Part shown: piece by piece, positions 34,292 through 42,856 of the stretch
Layout of the letters: each line of letters opens with the position of its first letter
How positions within the stretch are numbered: the first letter of the stretch is position 1
DNA from: an uncultured Peptococcaceae bacterium
GTDB taxonomy: Bacteria > Bacillota > Peptococcia > Peptococcales > Peptococcaceae
DNA length: 64,000 bases
Direction: 5' to 3'
Assembly: GCA_947254645.1 (NCBI GenBank)
Contig: CAMYDW010000003.1
Span: forward strand, 1 to 64,000
Made by a program: the position numbers and the translations under genes
The notes under the pieces: model-generated
What the model saw: only the letters and a program-made list of their open reading frames with translations
What the model was told of the DNA's origin: nothing
Databases searched by the model: none

Positions 34292-34981
34292 ATGCAGCTC
34301 AATGATTTTGTAACAGGAAAATTTATACGCCGTGTGAATCGTTTTATTGCAGAAGTGGCATTGTCAGATGGGAACATTGTTCCTTGTCATCTTGCCAATA
34401 CTGGACGCATGAGTGAGCTATTGATTGAGGGCCGACCTTGTCTGCTTCGACCAGCAAAGAATCCAGCACGAAAAACAGCTTGGGATTTGGTCATGGTAGA
34501 ATACCATAATCAGTGGGTGTGTCTGGTGGCTGTTTTTGCCAACCAAATTTTTGAGCGTTGGTTAGAAGAGAAAAACATTCCTTATTTTGACCATTGTCAT
34601 TTTATCAAACGTGAAAAAAAGATAGGGAATAGTCGTTTTGATTTTTATCTTGAACAGGATGACGAAAAATGGCTGATTGAAATAAAATCTGTTAATTTCG
34701 TGGTGAATGGACATGCCAAATTTCCAGATGCACCGACCAGTCGTGGAAAAAGACATGTAGAGGAGCTCTTAAAGCTAAAAGAGCAAGGGTATCATGTCGG
34801 CGTGGTGTTTATCACCATGGGGCAGCATGTTCGTCATCTATCTTTTAATTGGGACAGTGATCCTGCTTTTGCCAGCATCATGGCAGAGGCAGCACAAGCA
34901 GATATTTATATGAAAGCTTTTTCAGCGACGTTTGAACCACCCAATGTTATTTTTAGTGGTGAGCGTCCGATTCATTATTAA
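34292..34981 (+). CDS. sfsA: SfsA family protein
   Basis: A 229-aa SfsA, with the conserved N-terminal RRVNRFIAEVAL, HLANTGRMSELL (the family's CPNTGRM-like block), and a restriction-endonuclease-like core ending in EIKSVNFV and FPDAPTSRGKRHVEEL. The family is annotated as sugar fermentation stimulation but carries a nuclease fold and a nucleic-acid-binding domain; its physiological role is uncertain. ATG follows GAGG. It is the first gene of a four-gene run into dnaD and dnaC. Confidence 0.93.
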   Translation: MQLNDFVTGKFIRRVNRFIAEVALSDGNIVPCHLANTGRMSELLIEGRPCLLRPAKNPARKTAWDLVMVEYHNQWVCLVAVFANQIFERWLEEKNIPYFDHCHFIKREKKIGNSRFDFYLEQDDEKWLIEIKSVNFVVNGHAKFPDAPTSRGKRHVEELLKLKEQGYHVGVVFITMGQHVRHLSFNWDSDPAFASIMAEAAQADIYMKAFSATFEPPNVIFSGERPIHY

Positions 34982-34995
34982 TAAAGGAGAATGGT

Positions 34996-35808
34996 ATGGA
35001 AATTTATGCCTTAATTGGACCAAGTGGTACTGGAAAAAGTCATCATGCGATGAATGTAGCGGACGAACATCAAATATCATTTATTATTGATGATGGGCTA
35101 CTGATTCATCGTGGCAAAAAAATAGCTGGTTCTTCTGCAAAGGCTGAGGACACCATGGTGGCTGCAGTGAAACGTGCCATTTTCTTAGACCAAGACCATG
35201 CCGAAGAGGTGCGCAATGCGCTCATGCACCATCATGTCAAGCGTTTGTTGATTTTGGGTACCTCTGAGCATATGATTGATCGTATCATTGGCACCTTGGG
35301 CTTGCCAGCTGTGAAGCAGAGCATTTTTATCCACGATGTGGCGACAGCAGAAGAAATCGAATTGGCAAAAAAAATGCGCTTGGAAGGCAAGCACGTCATT
35401 CCATTGCCTGTGGTAGAGGTGCGCAAAGATTTGCCAACGGCATGGATTAATCCAGTGGTGAGCTTTTTTAAACGCAAGAGCAAGGATGGCAAATCACGTG
35501 TGGAAGAAAAATCCATTATTCGCCCTAAATTTTCTCAAATGGGCAAGGTGGTTATTTCAGAGCATGTGTTTATTGCCTTGGTGCATCATCTTGCGGAAAA
35601 AAGTACCGTCTTTCATCACCATCCCAAAACCACTGTGCGTATGACGGATTTAGGGGTCGTGATTCAATGTGAAAGCAAAGTACGATATGGGACAGCGATT
35701 CAGCGAGAAGTGATGGCATTCCAAAAAGCAATAGTGGAAGAGATTGAACGTATTACTGGTCTGGCAGTGCGTACAGTGAATGTCCGTATTTCTGGTGTTT
35801 TTCAATAA
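34996..35808 (+). CDS. P-loop ATPase fused to an Asp23 domain
   Basis: A 270-aa two-domain protein. Residues 1 to about 165 form a P-loop NTPase with Walker A IGPSGTGKSHHA and a middle strand RLLILGTS. Residues about 175-270 match the Asp23/Gls24 envelope-stress domain (GKVVISEHVFIALVHHL through ERITGLAVRTVNVRISG). Asp23 proteins form membrane-associated assemblies at the Firmicutes envelope. Joining an ATPase to that domain suggests a nucleotide-controlled scaffold, but the role is unknown. It lies 14 nt behind sfsA and 19 nt before dnaD, with AAGGAG upstream. Confidence 0.82.
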   Translation: MEIYALIGPSGTGKSHHAMNVADEHQISFIIDDGLLIHRGKKIAGSSAKAEDTMVAAVKRAIFLDQDHAEEVRNALMHHHVKRLLILGTSEHMIDRIIGTLGLPAVKQSIFIHDVATAEEIELAKKMRLEGKHVIPLPVVEVRKDLPTAWINPVVSFFKRKSKDGKSRVEEKSIIRPKFSQMGKVVISEHVFIALVHHLAEKSTVFHHHPKTTVRMTDLGVVIQCESKVRYGTAIQREVMAFQKAIVEEIERITGLAVRTVNVRISGVFQ

Positions 35809-35827
35809 AAAGATAGTGGGATGAAGC

Positions 35828-36748
35828 ATGGATACAAAGTTTTTAAGTTGGTTTTTTGCGAGTGGTTCTGTGGCAGTGCCAAAGCGGTTTTTGGCTTATA
35901 TGGAGCCACTGGGACTGAGTTTTGAAGAATTGGGACAGATTATTTATCTCTTGTCTTTAGAAGGAACCGTCAAGCAACAAGACGCTTTGGCCAATCAGGC
36001 TGCTCAAAACTTAGTTGCAAGACGTTTAATCACCTTTAATGTAGAAACAGGACATGTGGACTTTGAGCCTCTTTTTGATAAAATGCTCGCCAAAACCTCT
36101 GCAACCTTAGAAGCAGAAGCAACGCATAGTCCGCGTAAAGCCCAAACAGGGGAAATCGTCGCAGAAATCGTGCGTCGATTTGAAAAAGAGTTGGTGATTT
36201 TTTTGCCAGCTGTTTCACAAAAAGAAATTGCCGATGCCCTCTTGCGTTACGGGTGGGATGGAGAAGTGATGTATCATCTCTATCGTTTTTATTTCAAGGA
36301 CAAGAAACGTCATTATAGCTTTCCAGCTTTGGCGCAGCAAGCTTTTAGCGCAGGCGTCAATGATATGGATAGTTTGGTACGTTTTGTCAAAACCTTGGAT
36401 TATGAATTACAAAAAGTCAGAGAAGTGCTCAAATTATTAGGCAAAACCAATAATCCAACAGAGCCGCAACGCAGACTCTATAATAAATGGAATCATGAAT
36501 GGGCATTTTCCCATGAGCTCATTCTAATGGCATTAGATGATACTGTTGGGGCAGATAATCCAAGCATGAACTATATCGATGCCATCTTGGCGCAATGGCG
36601 TGGTGCACAAATTAAAACCCGAGAAGATGTTGAGCGTTATCGTGCACAATACAAGCAACAGCGCCACCAAAGCAGTGGCACGAAAAGAGCCAAAAATCGC
36701 TATGAAAGCACCGAAGGGTACAGAGATTTTTCAAATAGAGGAGAGTAG
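35828..36748 (+). CDS. dnaD: DnaD-domain replication initiation protein
   Basis: A 306-aa primosome protein. The N-terminal third is a winged-helix region (FLSWFFASGSVAVPKRF to about residue 90); the C-terminal DnaB2/DnaD domain has the YxxxIxxW-like core YIDAILAQW, and the tail is basic and disordered (YKQQRHQSSGTKRAKNR). DnaD remodels DNA and recruits the helicase loader at the origin. It lies three bases before the dnaC-like loader gene, the usual Firmicutes pairing. Confidence 0.88.
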   Translation: MDTKFLSWFFASGSVAVPKRFLAYMEPLGLSFEELGQIIYLLSLEGTVKQQDALANQAAQNLVARRLITFNVETGHVDFEPLFDKMLAKTSATLEAEATHSPRKAQTGEIVAEIVRRFEKELVIFLPAVSQKEIADALLRYGWDGEVMYHLYRFYFKDKKRHYSFPALAQQAFSAGVNDMDSLVRFVKTLDYELQKVREVLKLLGKTNNPTEPQRRLYNKWNHEWAFSHELILMALDDTVGADNPSMNYIDAILAQWRGAQIKTREDVERYRAQYKQQRHQSSGTKRAKNRYESTEGYRDFSNRGE

Positions 36749-36751
36749 GCC

Positions 36752-37702
36752 ATGGCAGAAGGAAATAATCTTCGTGAACAAAAAAAACAAGAATGTGAGC
36801 TGCATATTCGGAAAATCCATCAAGCCCACCCAGACCTTGCTGATATCGATAAAGCCTTGAATAGCTATGCCTTGTCTATTGTGCGCAAAAGCTTAAATGG
36901 CGAAAAGATTTCGACAGTAGAGGCTGATGCAGGCTATCAGGCATTGCGTCAGGAACGATTAGCGATTTTGGAAAAATATGGGCTTTCTGAGGCAGATTAT
37001 CAGCCAAAGTGGGATTGTCCCCTTTGTGAGGATAGAGGCTATGTGCGCCCAGGGGTACTGTGCAGTTGTCAACGGAAACGTCAACGAGAAGCCACCTATC
37101 TTTTGAGTGGCATTCCTGCAAAATACAAAGACATGCGCTTCGATAATTTCCGTGTGGATTATTATATTGATCCTACCAATATGGCCCAGAAGGTAGAGCG
37201 CTGTAAAAAGTTTGTGACCCAATTGGCGCAACATAAACCAATGGGAAATTTGGTGCTCCAGGGTCATGTCGGTAGAGGAAAAACCCATCTTTCAGTGGCC
37301 ATTGCAAATGCCGCCTTAGAATGTGGGCTAAGTGTGGTTTATCGCCGTGTGGATGATTTATTGGATTTAATAAGACTCTATAAATTTGAACGTGGACAAG
37401 ACAACGAAGAAACCAAGCGTGTATTAACCCTTATTGCGCAATGTGATTTGCTTGTTTTAGACGATATTGGCAGTGAGTTGGCTTCTGATTTTACCATCAA
37501 TGAATTGACGCGTATTTTAGAAGACCGTAATCTCAATAATAAATCATGGATTATTAATACGAATTTGGAATTGAATCAGCTAGAAAAACGTTATGATGCA
37601 AGACTGGTTGATCGCATCATGGATAAATCTACCATTTTCTTGTTGAAATCAAAAGAAAGCATCCGATTGAGTGAAACCAGTAAAGACGTGGAAATGATAT
37701 AA
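36752..37702 (+). CDS. dnaC: Replicative helicase loader, DnaC/DnaI-like AAA+ ATPase
   Basis: A 316-aa protein. A zinc ribbon lies at about residues 88-108 (CPLCEDRGYV, then CSCQRKRQ). The AAA+ domain has Walker A GHVGRGKTH near residue 170, Walker B LLVLDDIGSE near 230 and an arginine-rich C-terminal sensor region YDARLVDRIM. It loads the DnaB-type helicase onto single-stranded DNA. ATG follows GAGGAGAG. A strong bidirectional terminator ends the operon. Confidence 0.93.
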   Translation: MAEGNNLREQKKQECELHIRKIHQAHPDLADIDKALNSYALSIVRKSLNGEKISTVEADAGYQALRQERLAILEKYGLSEADYQPKWDCPLCEDRGYVRPGVLCSCQRKRQREATYLLSGIPAKYKDMRFDNFRVDYYIDPTNMAQKVERCKKFVTQLAQHKPMGNLVLQGHVGRGKTHLSVAIANAALECGLSVVYRRVDDLLDLIRLYKFERGQDNEETKRVLTLIAQCDLLVLDDIGSELASDFTINELTRILEDRNLNNKSWIINTNLELNQLEKRYDARLVDRIMDKSTIFLLKSKESIRLSETSKDVEMI

Positions 37703-37739
37703 AAAAAAGAGTAGCCCTCTGGGCTACTCTTTTTTTTAT
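37700..37739. terminator. Bidirectional terminator, dnaC / 31-aa gene
   Basis: AAAGAGTAGCCC / GGGCTACTCTTT stem, 3-nt loop, A and T tracts on the two sides. Confidence 0.9.
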
Positions 37740-37740
37740 A

Positions 37741-37836
37741 TCATTTCCTAAGAAAAGCTGTGCATAGGTTTGATAGCTGAAAGGTGAAAATAAGAAGTGT
37801 TGCTGTTAAAGTATTTCGTATTTTTTTTGATGCCAT
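37741..37836 (-). CDS. Small 31-aa hydrophobic peptide gene
   Basis: Minus-strand ATG at 37836 with stop TGA at 37741-37743. The peptide begins MASKKIRNTL, has a hydrophobic middle TATLLIFTF and a short basic end FLRK, so it looks like a small membrane or secreted peptide. Support: a near-perfect ribosome site AAAGGAGG 8 nt upstream, a TTGACA-16-TAAATT promoter at 37868-37895, and the shared strong terminator directly behind the stop. I recognise no family. It could be a leader, toxin, signal or stress peptide. Confidence 0.55.
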   Translation of the reverse strand: MASKKIRNTLTATLLIFTFQLSNLCTAFLRK

Positions 37837-37867
37837 ATATGTGTCCTCCTTTATTTGAATTAGTGTA

Positions 37868-37895
37868 AATTTATCTTTTTTCAAGGGAATGTCAA
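37868..37895 (-). promoter_or_regulatory. Promoter of the 31-aa gene
   Basis: Read on the minus strand: TTGACA (37890-37895), 16-nt spacer, TAAATT (37868-37873). Predicted start near 37861, 25 nt before the ATG. Confidence 0.5.
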
Positions 37896-37960
37896 TAAAT
37901 TTTAAAACACTTCATTAGATATATTGGTTTGTAGGATTGGTATCAATCAGTAAGGATGGT

Positions 37961-37989
37961 TTGACCGACAAGATGATATTTGATAGAAT
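37961..37989 (+). promoter_or_regulatory. Promoter of purA
   Basis: TTGACC (37961-37966), 17-nt spacer, TAGAAT (37984-37989). The leader to the purA ATG is about 80 nt, with a small TGAAC-AATG-GTTCA hairpin at 38028-38041 but no purine-riboswitch signature. Confidence 0.65.
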
Positions 37990-38074
37990 AAAATGTGGCT
38001 TTTTGAGTTTAAAAGCTGACAAGAATAAATGAACAATGGTTCATGGCTTGACTAAAAAATATGAGGTGAAAATT

Positions 38075-39358
38075 ATGCCAGGATTGGTTTTACTCGGTGC
38101 ACAATGGGGCGATGAAGGAAAGGGAAAAATTACTGACTTCCTCGCTGAACAAGCAGACTATGTGGTACGTTATCAAGGTGGTAATAATGCGGGCCACACA
38201 GTGGTAGTCAACGGAGAAGAATTTAAACTTCGCTTAATTCCCTCTGGGATTATTTCTGAACAAGCGTCTTGCGTGATTGGTAATGGTGTTGTTGTCGATT
38301 TAAAGGTTCTTTTACAAGAAATGCACTACCTTCAAGAAAAAGGCGTAGACACTTCCCGTTTGAAAATCAGTGACCGTTGTCATTTGATTATGCCTTATCA
38401 TATTAAGCAAGATGAATGCGAAGAAGCTTCAAAAGGCTCTTTGAAAATCGGTACAACCAAAAATGGTATTGGCCCTTGTTATATGGATAAGAGCGCTCGT
38501 ATCGGTTTGCGTATGGGAGATTTACTCGATAAGGAATACTTTGTTGAACGCTTACAAAATGCAGTGGCAACAAAAAATAATTTATTGGTAAAGCTCTATG
38601 GTGCTGAGCCCTTTGATGCCGATGCTATTGCAAAAGATTACTTGGCAATGGCAGAAGAAATTTTACCAATGATTTGTGACACTTCTTATCTGCTTGATGA
38701 AGCCCTCAAGGCTGGCCAAAAAGTTGTTTTTGAAGGAGCACAAGGGACCTTGCTTGATATTGACCATGGAACTTATCCGTTTGTTACCTCTTCAAATCCA
38801 ACCGCTGGTTTTGCTTGTGTTGGTGCTGGTGTGGGTCCAAAACACATCAATGAAGTATTGGGGATTATCAAAAGCTACACCACAAGAGTAGGTGCTGGTC
38901 CATTCCCAACAGAATTAGACGATGAAGTAGGTGCCCTTCTCCAAACACGTGGCCATGAATTTGGTACTGTGACTGGTCGTACCCGTCGTTGTGGCTGGTT
39001 GGACATGATGATTATCAATTATGCAGTGCGCTTGAGTGGTATTACTGCCTTGTCTTTGATGAAATTAGATATTTTAGATACTTTGGAAGAAATCAAAATC
39101 TGCACTGGTTATAAAATCAATGGAGAAGCGATTGCAACCTTCCCAGGTCGTTTAGATGATTTAGAAAAAGTAGAGCCCGTTTATGAAACCCTCGCAGGCT
39201 GGAATGAAGATACCACTGGATGCACCACCTTTGATGCATTGCCAGAAGCAGCGAAAATTTTTGTAAAACGTGTAGAAGAATTATCTGGTGTTCCTGTAAA
39301 AATTGTGGCAGTGGGTCCTGGTCGTGAACAAACCATTATCCGTGATACCATTATTTAG
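38075..39358 (+). CDS. purA: Adenylosuccinate synthetase
   Basis: A 427-aa GTP-dependent enzyme that makes adenylosuccinate from IMP and aspartate. Motifs: GAQWGDEGKGK (P-loop-like), QGGNNAGHTVV, GTTKNGIGP, EGAQGTLLDIDHGTYPFVTSS and the C-terminal GRTRRCGWLDM. ATG at 38075 follows TGAGGTG; the upstream start 13 codons earlier lacks a ribosome site. A 17-nt gap leads to the flippase gene, likely cotranscribed. Confidence 0.97.
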   Translation: MPGLVLLGAQWGDEGKGKITDFLAEQADYVVRYQGGNNAGHTVVVNGEEFKLRLIPSGIISEQASCVIGNGVVVDLKVLLQEMHYLQEKGVDTSRLKISDRCHLIMPYHIKQDECEEASKGSLKIGTTKNGIGPCYMDKSARIGLRMGDLLDKEYFVERLQNAVATKNNLLVKLYGAEPFDADAIAKDYLAMAEEILPMICDTSYLLDEALKAGQKVVFEGAQGTLLDIDHGTYPFVTSSNPTAGFACVGAGVGPKHINEVLGIIKSYTTRVGAGPFPTELDDEVGALLQTRGHEFGTVTGRTRRCGWLDMMIINYAVRLSGITALSLMKLDILDTLEEIKICTGYKINGEAIATFPGRLDDLEKVEPVYETLAGWNEDTTGCTTFDALPEAAKIFVKRVEELSGVPVKIVAVGPGREQTIIRDTII

Positions 39359-39375
39359 TTGGTGAGGCACACATT

Positions 39376-40953
39376 ATGTCAAATGAAAAGTCCTTTGTTA
39401 AAGGGGCATTAATATTAACGATTGCAGGGGTGCTTGGCAAAATGCTAGGCGCCCTCTATCGTATTCCCTTTAATCGTATAGTTGGTGAAACTGGCGCAGC
39501 CCTTTATGGGTTGAGTTATTCTGTTTATTCAATCTTATTTGCACTTTCTACTGCAGGTATTCCTCTTGCTGTTTCTAAAATGATAGCCGTTTATGAGCAA
39601 CGTCAGGAGCATGGTGAAAGTGTTCGTCTGTTAAAATTGACCTTTACCTTGCTGTCGTCGATTGGTATTGCTGTTGGGTTGTTTGTTTTCTTTCAAGCAG
39701 AATGGATTGCTGCTTCCCTCTTCCATGAGCCAGATGCTGCTTTGAGTTTAAAGGCTTTATCGCCAGCAATGCTTTTTAGCTGCTTAATGGCCGTCTTTAG
39801 AGGTTATTTCCAAGGGCATCAGCAAATGATTCCAACTGCCATTTCTCAAATACTTGAGCAATTTTGTCGCGTAGGCACCATCTTTATTGCCATTTTTGTA
39901 CTGGCGCACAAACCGCTCGAAGTGATTGTGGCTGGCGCAAGTTTTGGCTCTGCAGTAGGCGGCATGATGGGTTTTCTTTTCCTATCGTGTGTGTTCTTGT
40001 TTTATTATAAAAAGCATAAGCCAAGGAATAAAGTGGCCCCAGTTGCTCCTGAAACCAATGCTGAAATGATGAAAACCTTGCTTTACTTAGCAGTACCTAT
40101 TTCCATTGGGGCGTTGGTATTGCCAATTATGCAATTTATTGATTCTAGCTTGGTCATCAGTCGTTTGGAAGTCTCAGGCTTGTCCCATGGGAAAGCGTTG
40201 GTTCAATATGGCTTTTTAGCCTCCTATGCAATGCCAATTATCAATTTGCCATTTATCATTACAACTGCTATTTCAGCGAGTTTGGTACCGACAGTGGCAG
40301 ACTTATTTGAGCAAAATAATCAGGAAGGCATTCATCATAATATTCGCACTTCATTGATGTTAACCATTATTTTGATGTTGCCTGCAGCGGCAGGCTTAGC
40401 AACGCTAGGCGATGCCATTTGTAAGTTGCTTTTCAAGACGGCTTCTCCTGGGATTGCTTTGTCTTATGTGGCTTTCACTGTTTTATGCGTGGGTTTATAT
40501 CAAGTCTCTGCTGGTGCATTGCAGGGGTTAGGAAAAGTATTGGTGCCAATGGTAAGCTTACTTATTGGGGCCATTATTAAAGGGGTATTAACCTTTATTC
40601 TTCCTGCACAACCTGGTGCCGATGTGCGCATGGCAGCGATTGCAACAGTGATTGGTTTTGCGATTGCTGCCCTACATAATATATGGCAATTGGGTTGTAT
40701 TGTAGGATGGCAGTGGTTTTCCTTGAAGCAAATGATTTTGAAACCTGCGTTTGCAACGATGGCCATGGCTGCTTGTGTATTATTGATTAAAGCACAATTT
40801 GAAAACCCAATGGCTCATGCCACTCTAGTCACAGGCCTTTGCATTGTTGTTGGCGCAGTGAGCTATTTTATTGTGCTTTTTGCAATTGGTGGCATTGACC
40901 AAGCGACCTTGGAAAAAATTCCAAAGATAGGTCACAAATTTGCCAAAAAATAA
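39376..40953 (+). CDS. MATE/MOP-superfamily flippase (MurJ/SpoVB-like)
   Basis: A 525-aa polytopic protein with about 14 hydrophobic segments. The family start KGALILTIAGVLGKMLGALYRIPFNRIVG and the FRGYFQGHQQMIPTAISQILEQ segment are typical of the SpoVB/MurJ polysaccharide and lipid II flippases. I cannot separate MurJ, SpoVB and Wzx roles from sequence alone. No other sporulation gene is in view. It follows purA. Confidence 0.88.
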   Translation: MSNEKSFVKGALILTIAGVLGKMLGALYRIPFNRIVGETGAALYGLSYSVYSILFALSTAGIPLAVSKMIAVYEQRQEHGESVRLLKLTFTLLSSIGIAVGLFVFFQAEWIAASLFHEPDAALSLKALSPAMLFSCLMAVFRGYFQGHQQMIPTAISQILEQFCRVGTIFIAIFVLAHKPLEVIVAGASFGSAVGGMMGFLFLSCVFLFYYKKHKPRNKVAPVAPETNAEMMKTLLYLAVPISIGALVLPIMQFIDSSLVISRLEVSGLSHGKALVQYGFLASYAMPIINLPFIITTAISASLVPTVADLFEQNNQEGIHHNIRTSLMLTIILMLPAAAGLATLGDAICKLLFKTASPGIALSYVAFTVLCVGLYQVSAGALQGLGKVLVPMVSLLIGAIIKGVLTFILPAQPGADVRMAAIATVIGFAIAALHNIWQLGCIVGWQWFSLKQMILKPAFATMAMAACVLLIKAQFENPMAHATLVTGLCIVVGAVSYFIVLFAIGGIDQATLEKIPKIGHKFAKK

Positions 40954-41136
40954 TGATGTGATTCAAATGATTTTGTCTATTGTTTGTTTTAGAAAAACAG
41001 ATTGACAAGCAATAATGGAATCTTCGCTTTATTAAATAAAATGACGTCAAAACATAACAGAATCTTAAAAAAGATAGAAAAAATAGAAAAAAACTTGATT
41101 AAATGGCGATTTTACGCTTTTATTGTGCGTTGTGAT

Positions 41137-41146
41137 ATGGTAAAAT
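41137..41146 (+). promoter_or_regulatory. Extended -10 of hup
   Basis: TGGTAAAAT (TG at 41138-41139, TAAAAT 41141-41146), 59 nt before the hup start. No good -35 is seen. The rest of the 40954-41204 gap shows no gene I can support. Confidence 0.4.
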
Positions 41147-41204
41147 GCACTCAAGCTATGGAGTCATTAATCCCAAGTTTAGTATATTAAGGAGGGGAAA
41201 TTCA

Positions 41205-41483
41205 TTGAATAAATCTGAATTGATCGCAAGTGTTGCTGAAAAATCTGGTTTGACCAAAAAAGATGCAGAAAAAGCTGTTAACGCAGTTTTTGAATCTGTC
41301 ACTAAGACACTCGTTGCTGGTGAAAAAGTACAATTAGTAGGTTTTGGTACTTTTGAAGTAAGAACCCGTAAAGAACGTCAAGGTCAAAATCCACAAACTA
41401 AGGAACCTATCACCATTCCAGAAACCAAAGTACCTGCATTTAAAGCTGGTAAAGGTTTAAAAGATGCTGTTGTAGGTAAATAA
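41205..41483 (+). CDS. hup: HU family DNA-binding protein
   Basis: A 92-aa nucleoid protein with the HU fold: NKSELIASVAEKSGLTKKDA, VQLVGFGTFEVRTRKERQG (DNA-arm base) and the basic C-terminus VPAFKAGKGLKDAV. The start is TTG at 41205, set by a strong AGGAGGGG about 6 nt upstream and by the family N-terminus; the longer open frame before it is not HU-like. It is abundant in most bacteria and has its own terminator. Confidence 0.96.
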   Translation: MNKSELIASVAEKSGLTKKDAEKAVNAVFESVTKTLVAGEKVQLVGFGTFEVRTRKERQGQNPQTKEPITIPETKVPAFKAGKGLKDAVVGK

Positions 41484-41496
41484 GTTAGATATTATT

Positions 41497-41540
41497 CGTC
41501 CCTAAATGGTGTATCGACACTGTTTAGGGATGTTTTTTTA
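41497..41540 (+). terminator. Terminator of hup
   Basis: CGTCCCTAAA pairs with TTTAGGGATG around an inner GTGT/ACAC stem, followed by seven T. Confidence 0.85.
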
Positions 41541-41599
41541 TGGCATGCTTTCTTGGAACATGGTATATTAAACAAAAGCCTGAGAAAGGAAGTTTATAA

Positions 41600-41839
41600 A
41601 TGCGCGTAGATAAATTTTTAAAAGTGAGTCGTATTATTAAAAGACGTACTGTTGCTAAAGATGTTTGTGATGGTGGCAAGGTAGAAGTGAATGGTCGCGT
41701 GGCCAAAGCTGGTACCACCTTGGCAGTGGGGGATGTCATTGAAATACAATTTGGAGAAAAACGCTTTAAAGCAAAAGTCAAGGAACTACGAGAAACGGTT
41801 CCTGCTAAGGAAGCGGATACCCTTTATGAAGTGCTGTAA
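41600..41839 (+). CDS. rqcP: S4-domain RNA-binding protein, RqcP type
   Basis: A 79-aa Hsp15/YabO-like S4 protein: MRVDKFLKVSRIIKRRTVAKD is the S4 RNA-binding start. RqcP (YabO) works with RqcH to add C-terminal alanine tails to peptides on stalled 50S subunits. ATG follows AAGGAAG. Its order between hup and divIC is as in Bacillus and clostridia. Confidence 0.92.
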   Translation: MRVDKFLKVSRIIKRRTVAKDVCDGGKVEVNGRVAKAGTTLAVGDVIEIQFGEKRFKAKVKELRETVPAKEADTLYEVL

Positions 41840-41851
41840 AAAGAAAGAGGC

Positions 41852-41880
41852 TTGCTTCCCCTTGATGAAGAGCGTATAAT
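41852..41880 (+). promoter_or_regulatory. Promoter of divIC
   Basis: TTGCTT (41852-41857), 17-nt spacer, TATAAT (41875-41880). Confidence 0.65.
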
Positions 41881-41915
41881 AGGAGAAATGAGACGGTGAG
41901 TAAAGGAGTGAGTAC

Positions 41916-42314
41916 ATGTCAAATGAAACGAGAAATAGCCTAAGAGCACGTTTTCATAAGAAAAATACAAAATCTGAGCAGCCGTCTATTCTTCAGTCAA
42001 AGGAAGAAAAGGAAAAAAAACGATGGGGATGGCAGCACATCGGCTTTCTCTGCCTTGTTATTTATGCAAGTATTTCGTTTATGAATGGCTGCTTTTCCAT
42101 TGTAGAGCTCAAAGCGCAAGAAAATCAGGTTTTAGCGCAAACACAAGAAGCGGCGTTAGAAAAAAAACGTCTTGAGAATGAAGTGTCTTACATGCAAACC
42201 CAAGAGGCTATTGAAAAAACAGCCCGTGAAGATTTGAAAATGGTAAAGCCTGGTGAGATTCGTTTGGTGCAGAAAAAGAACGCACCAGAAAAGGATGCGA
42301 ACATTCAAAAGTAG
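41916..42314 (+). CDS. divIC: Septum formation initiator DivIC/FtsB-like
   Basis: A 132-aa bitopic protein: basic N-terminal tail, one membrane helix (HIGFLCLVIYASISF, about residues 41-56), then a periplasm-side coiled coil (ELKAQENQVLAQTQEAALEK and onward) and the family's AREDLKMVKPGEIRLV end. DivIC helps recruit the late divisome. It follows rqcP as in other Firmicutes. ATG has AAAGGAGTG upstream. Confidence 0.88.
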   Translation: MSNETRNSLRARFHKKNTKSEQPSILQSKEEKEKKRWGWQHIGFLCLVIYASISFMNGCFSIVELKAQENQVLAQTQEAALEKKRLENEVSYMQTQEAIEKTAREDLKMVKPGEIRLVQKKNAPEKDANIQK

Positions 42315-42337
42315 CTTTAAATAGGGTGTTTTCCATC

Positions 42338-42367
42338 TTGACAGTGTATTCTGAAAAAAGTTATAAT
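42338..42367 (+). promoter_or_regulatory. Promoter of the S1-domain gene
   Basis: TTGACA (42338-42343), 18-nt spacer, TATAAT (42362-42367); the start is near 42374 and ATG at 42407 has AGGAGG. Confidence 0.75.
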
Positions 42368-42406
42368 ACACTTAAATTTAACTTATTATAGGAGGCTAGC
42401 AAGCAC

Positions 42407-42781
42407 ATGTCCATTAGTGTAGGGCAAATTTTAGCAGGTAAAGTTACAGGAATCACCAATTTTGGTGCTTTTGTTCAATTGGAAACAGGGGAAACCGGTT
42501 TGGTGCATATTTCTGAAGTCGCTGATACTTTTGTAAAAGACATTAACGAGATTTTAAATGTTGAAGATGAGGTCAAGGTAAAAGTTTTGACCATCAACGA
42601 TAACGGTAAAATTGGTTTGTCTATCAAACAGGCTAAGGAAAGAAAGAAACCTCAAAAGCCACAAAAACCATCTCCAAGTTTTGAAGATAAAATTTCTCGT
42701 TTTATGAAAGACAGTGACGAGAAGCTAGCATCTCTTAATAAAAATATGAATGCGAAGCGTCGCAGTGGAAATCGTTATTGA
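42407..42781 (+). CDS. S1 RNA-binding domain protein (YabR-like)
   Basis: A 124-aa protein with one S1 domain (residues about 4-75: VGQILAGKVTGITNFGAFVQ, GLVHISEVA, VKVLTINDNGKIGLSIKQA) and a Lys/Pro-rich tail. It resembles YabR and general stress protein 13. It binds RNA or ribosomes; the exact role is uncertain. It is part of the conserved divIC-S1-ppx-tilS-ftsH order. Confidence 0.92.
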   Translation: MSISVGQILAGKVTGITNFGAFVQLETGETGLVHISEVADTFVKDINEILNVEDEVKVKVLTINDNGKIGLSIKQAKERKKPQKPQKPSPSFEDKISRFMKDSDEKLASLNKNMNAKRRSGNRY

Positions 42782-42790
42782 TGAAAATGT

Positions 42791-42828
42791 AGTCGCTACA
42801 CGAATGGGTGTAGCGACTTTATTTTTTA
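42791..42828 (+). terminator. Terminator of the S1-domain gene
   Basis: AGTCGCTACAC / GTGTAGCGACT stem and a T-rich tail. No separate promoter is obvious before ppx, so some readthrough is likely. Confidence 0.85.
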
Positions 42829-42856
42829 ACTGAGGATTGATAAAGGAGAATCATCA

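Noticed and set aside
38028..38041. Purine riboswitch before purA
   Set aside because: Only a 5-bp hairpin is present and none of the purine-aptamer core is visible.
41002..41190. 62-codon plus-strand open frame before hup
   Set aside because: No ribosome site, very Lys/Ile-rich like random AT-rich sequence, and it runs through the hup promoter region.
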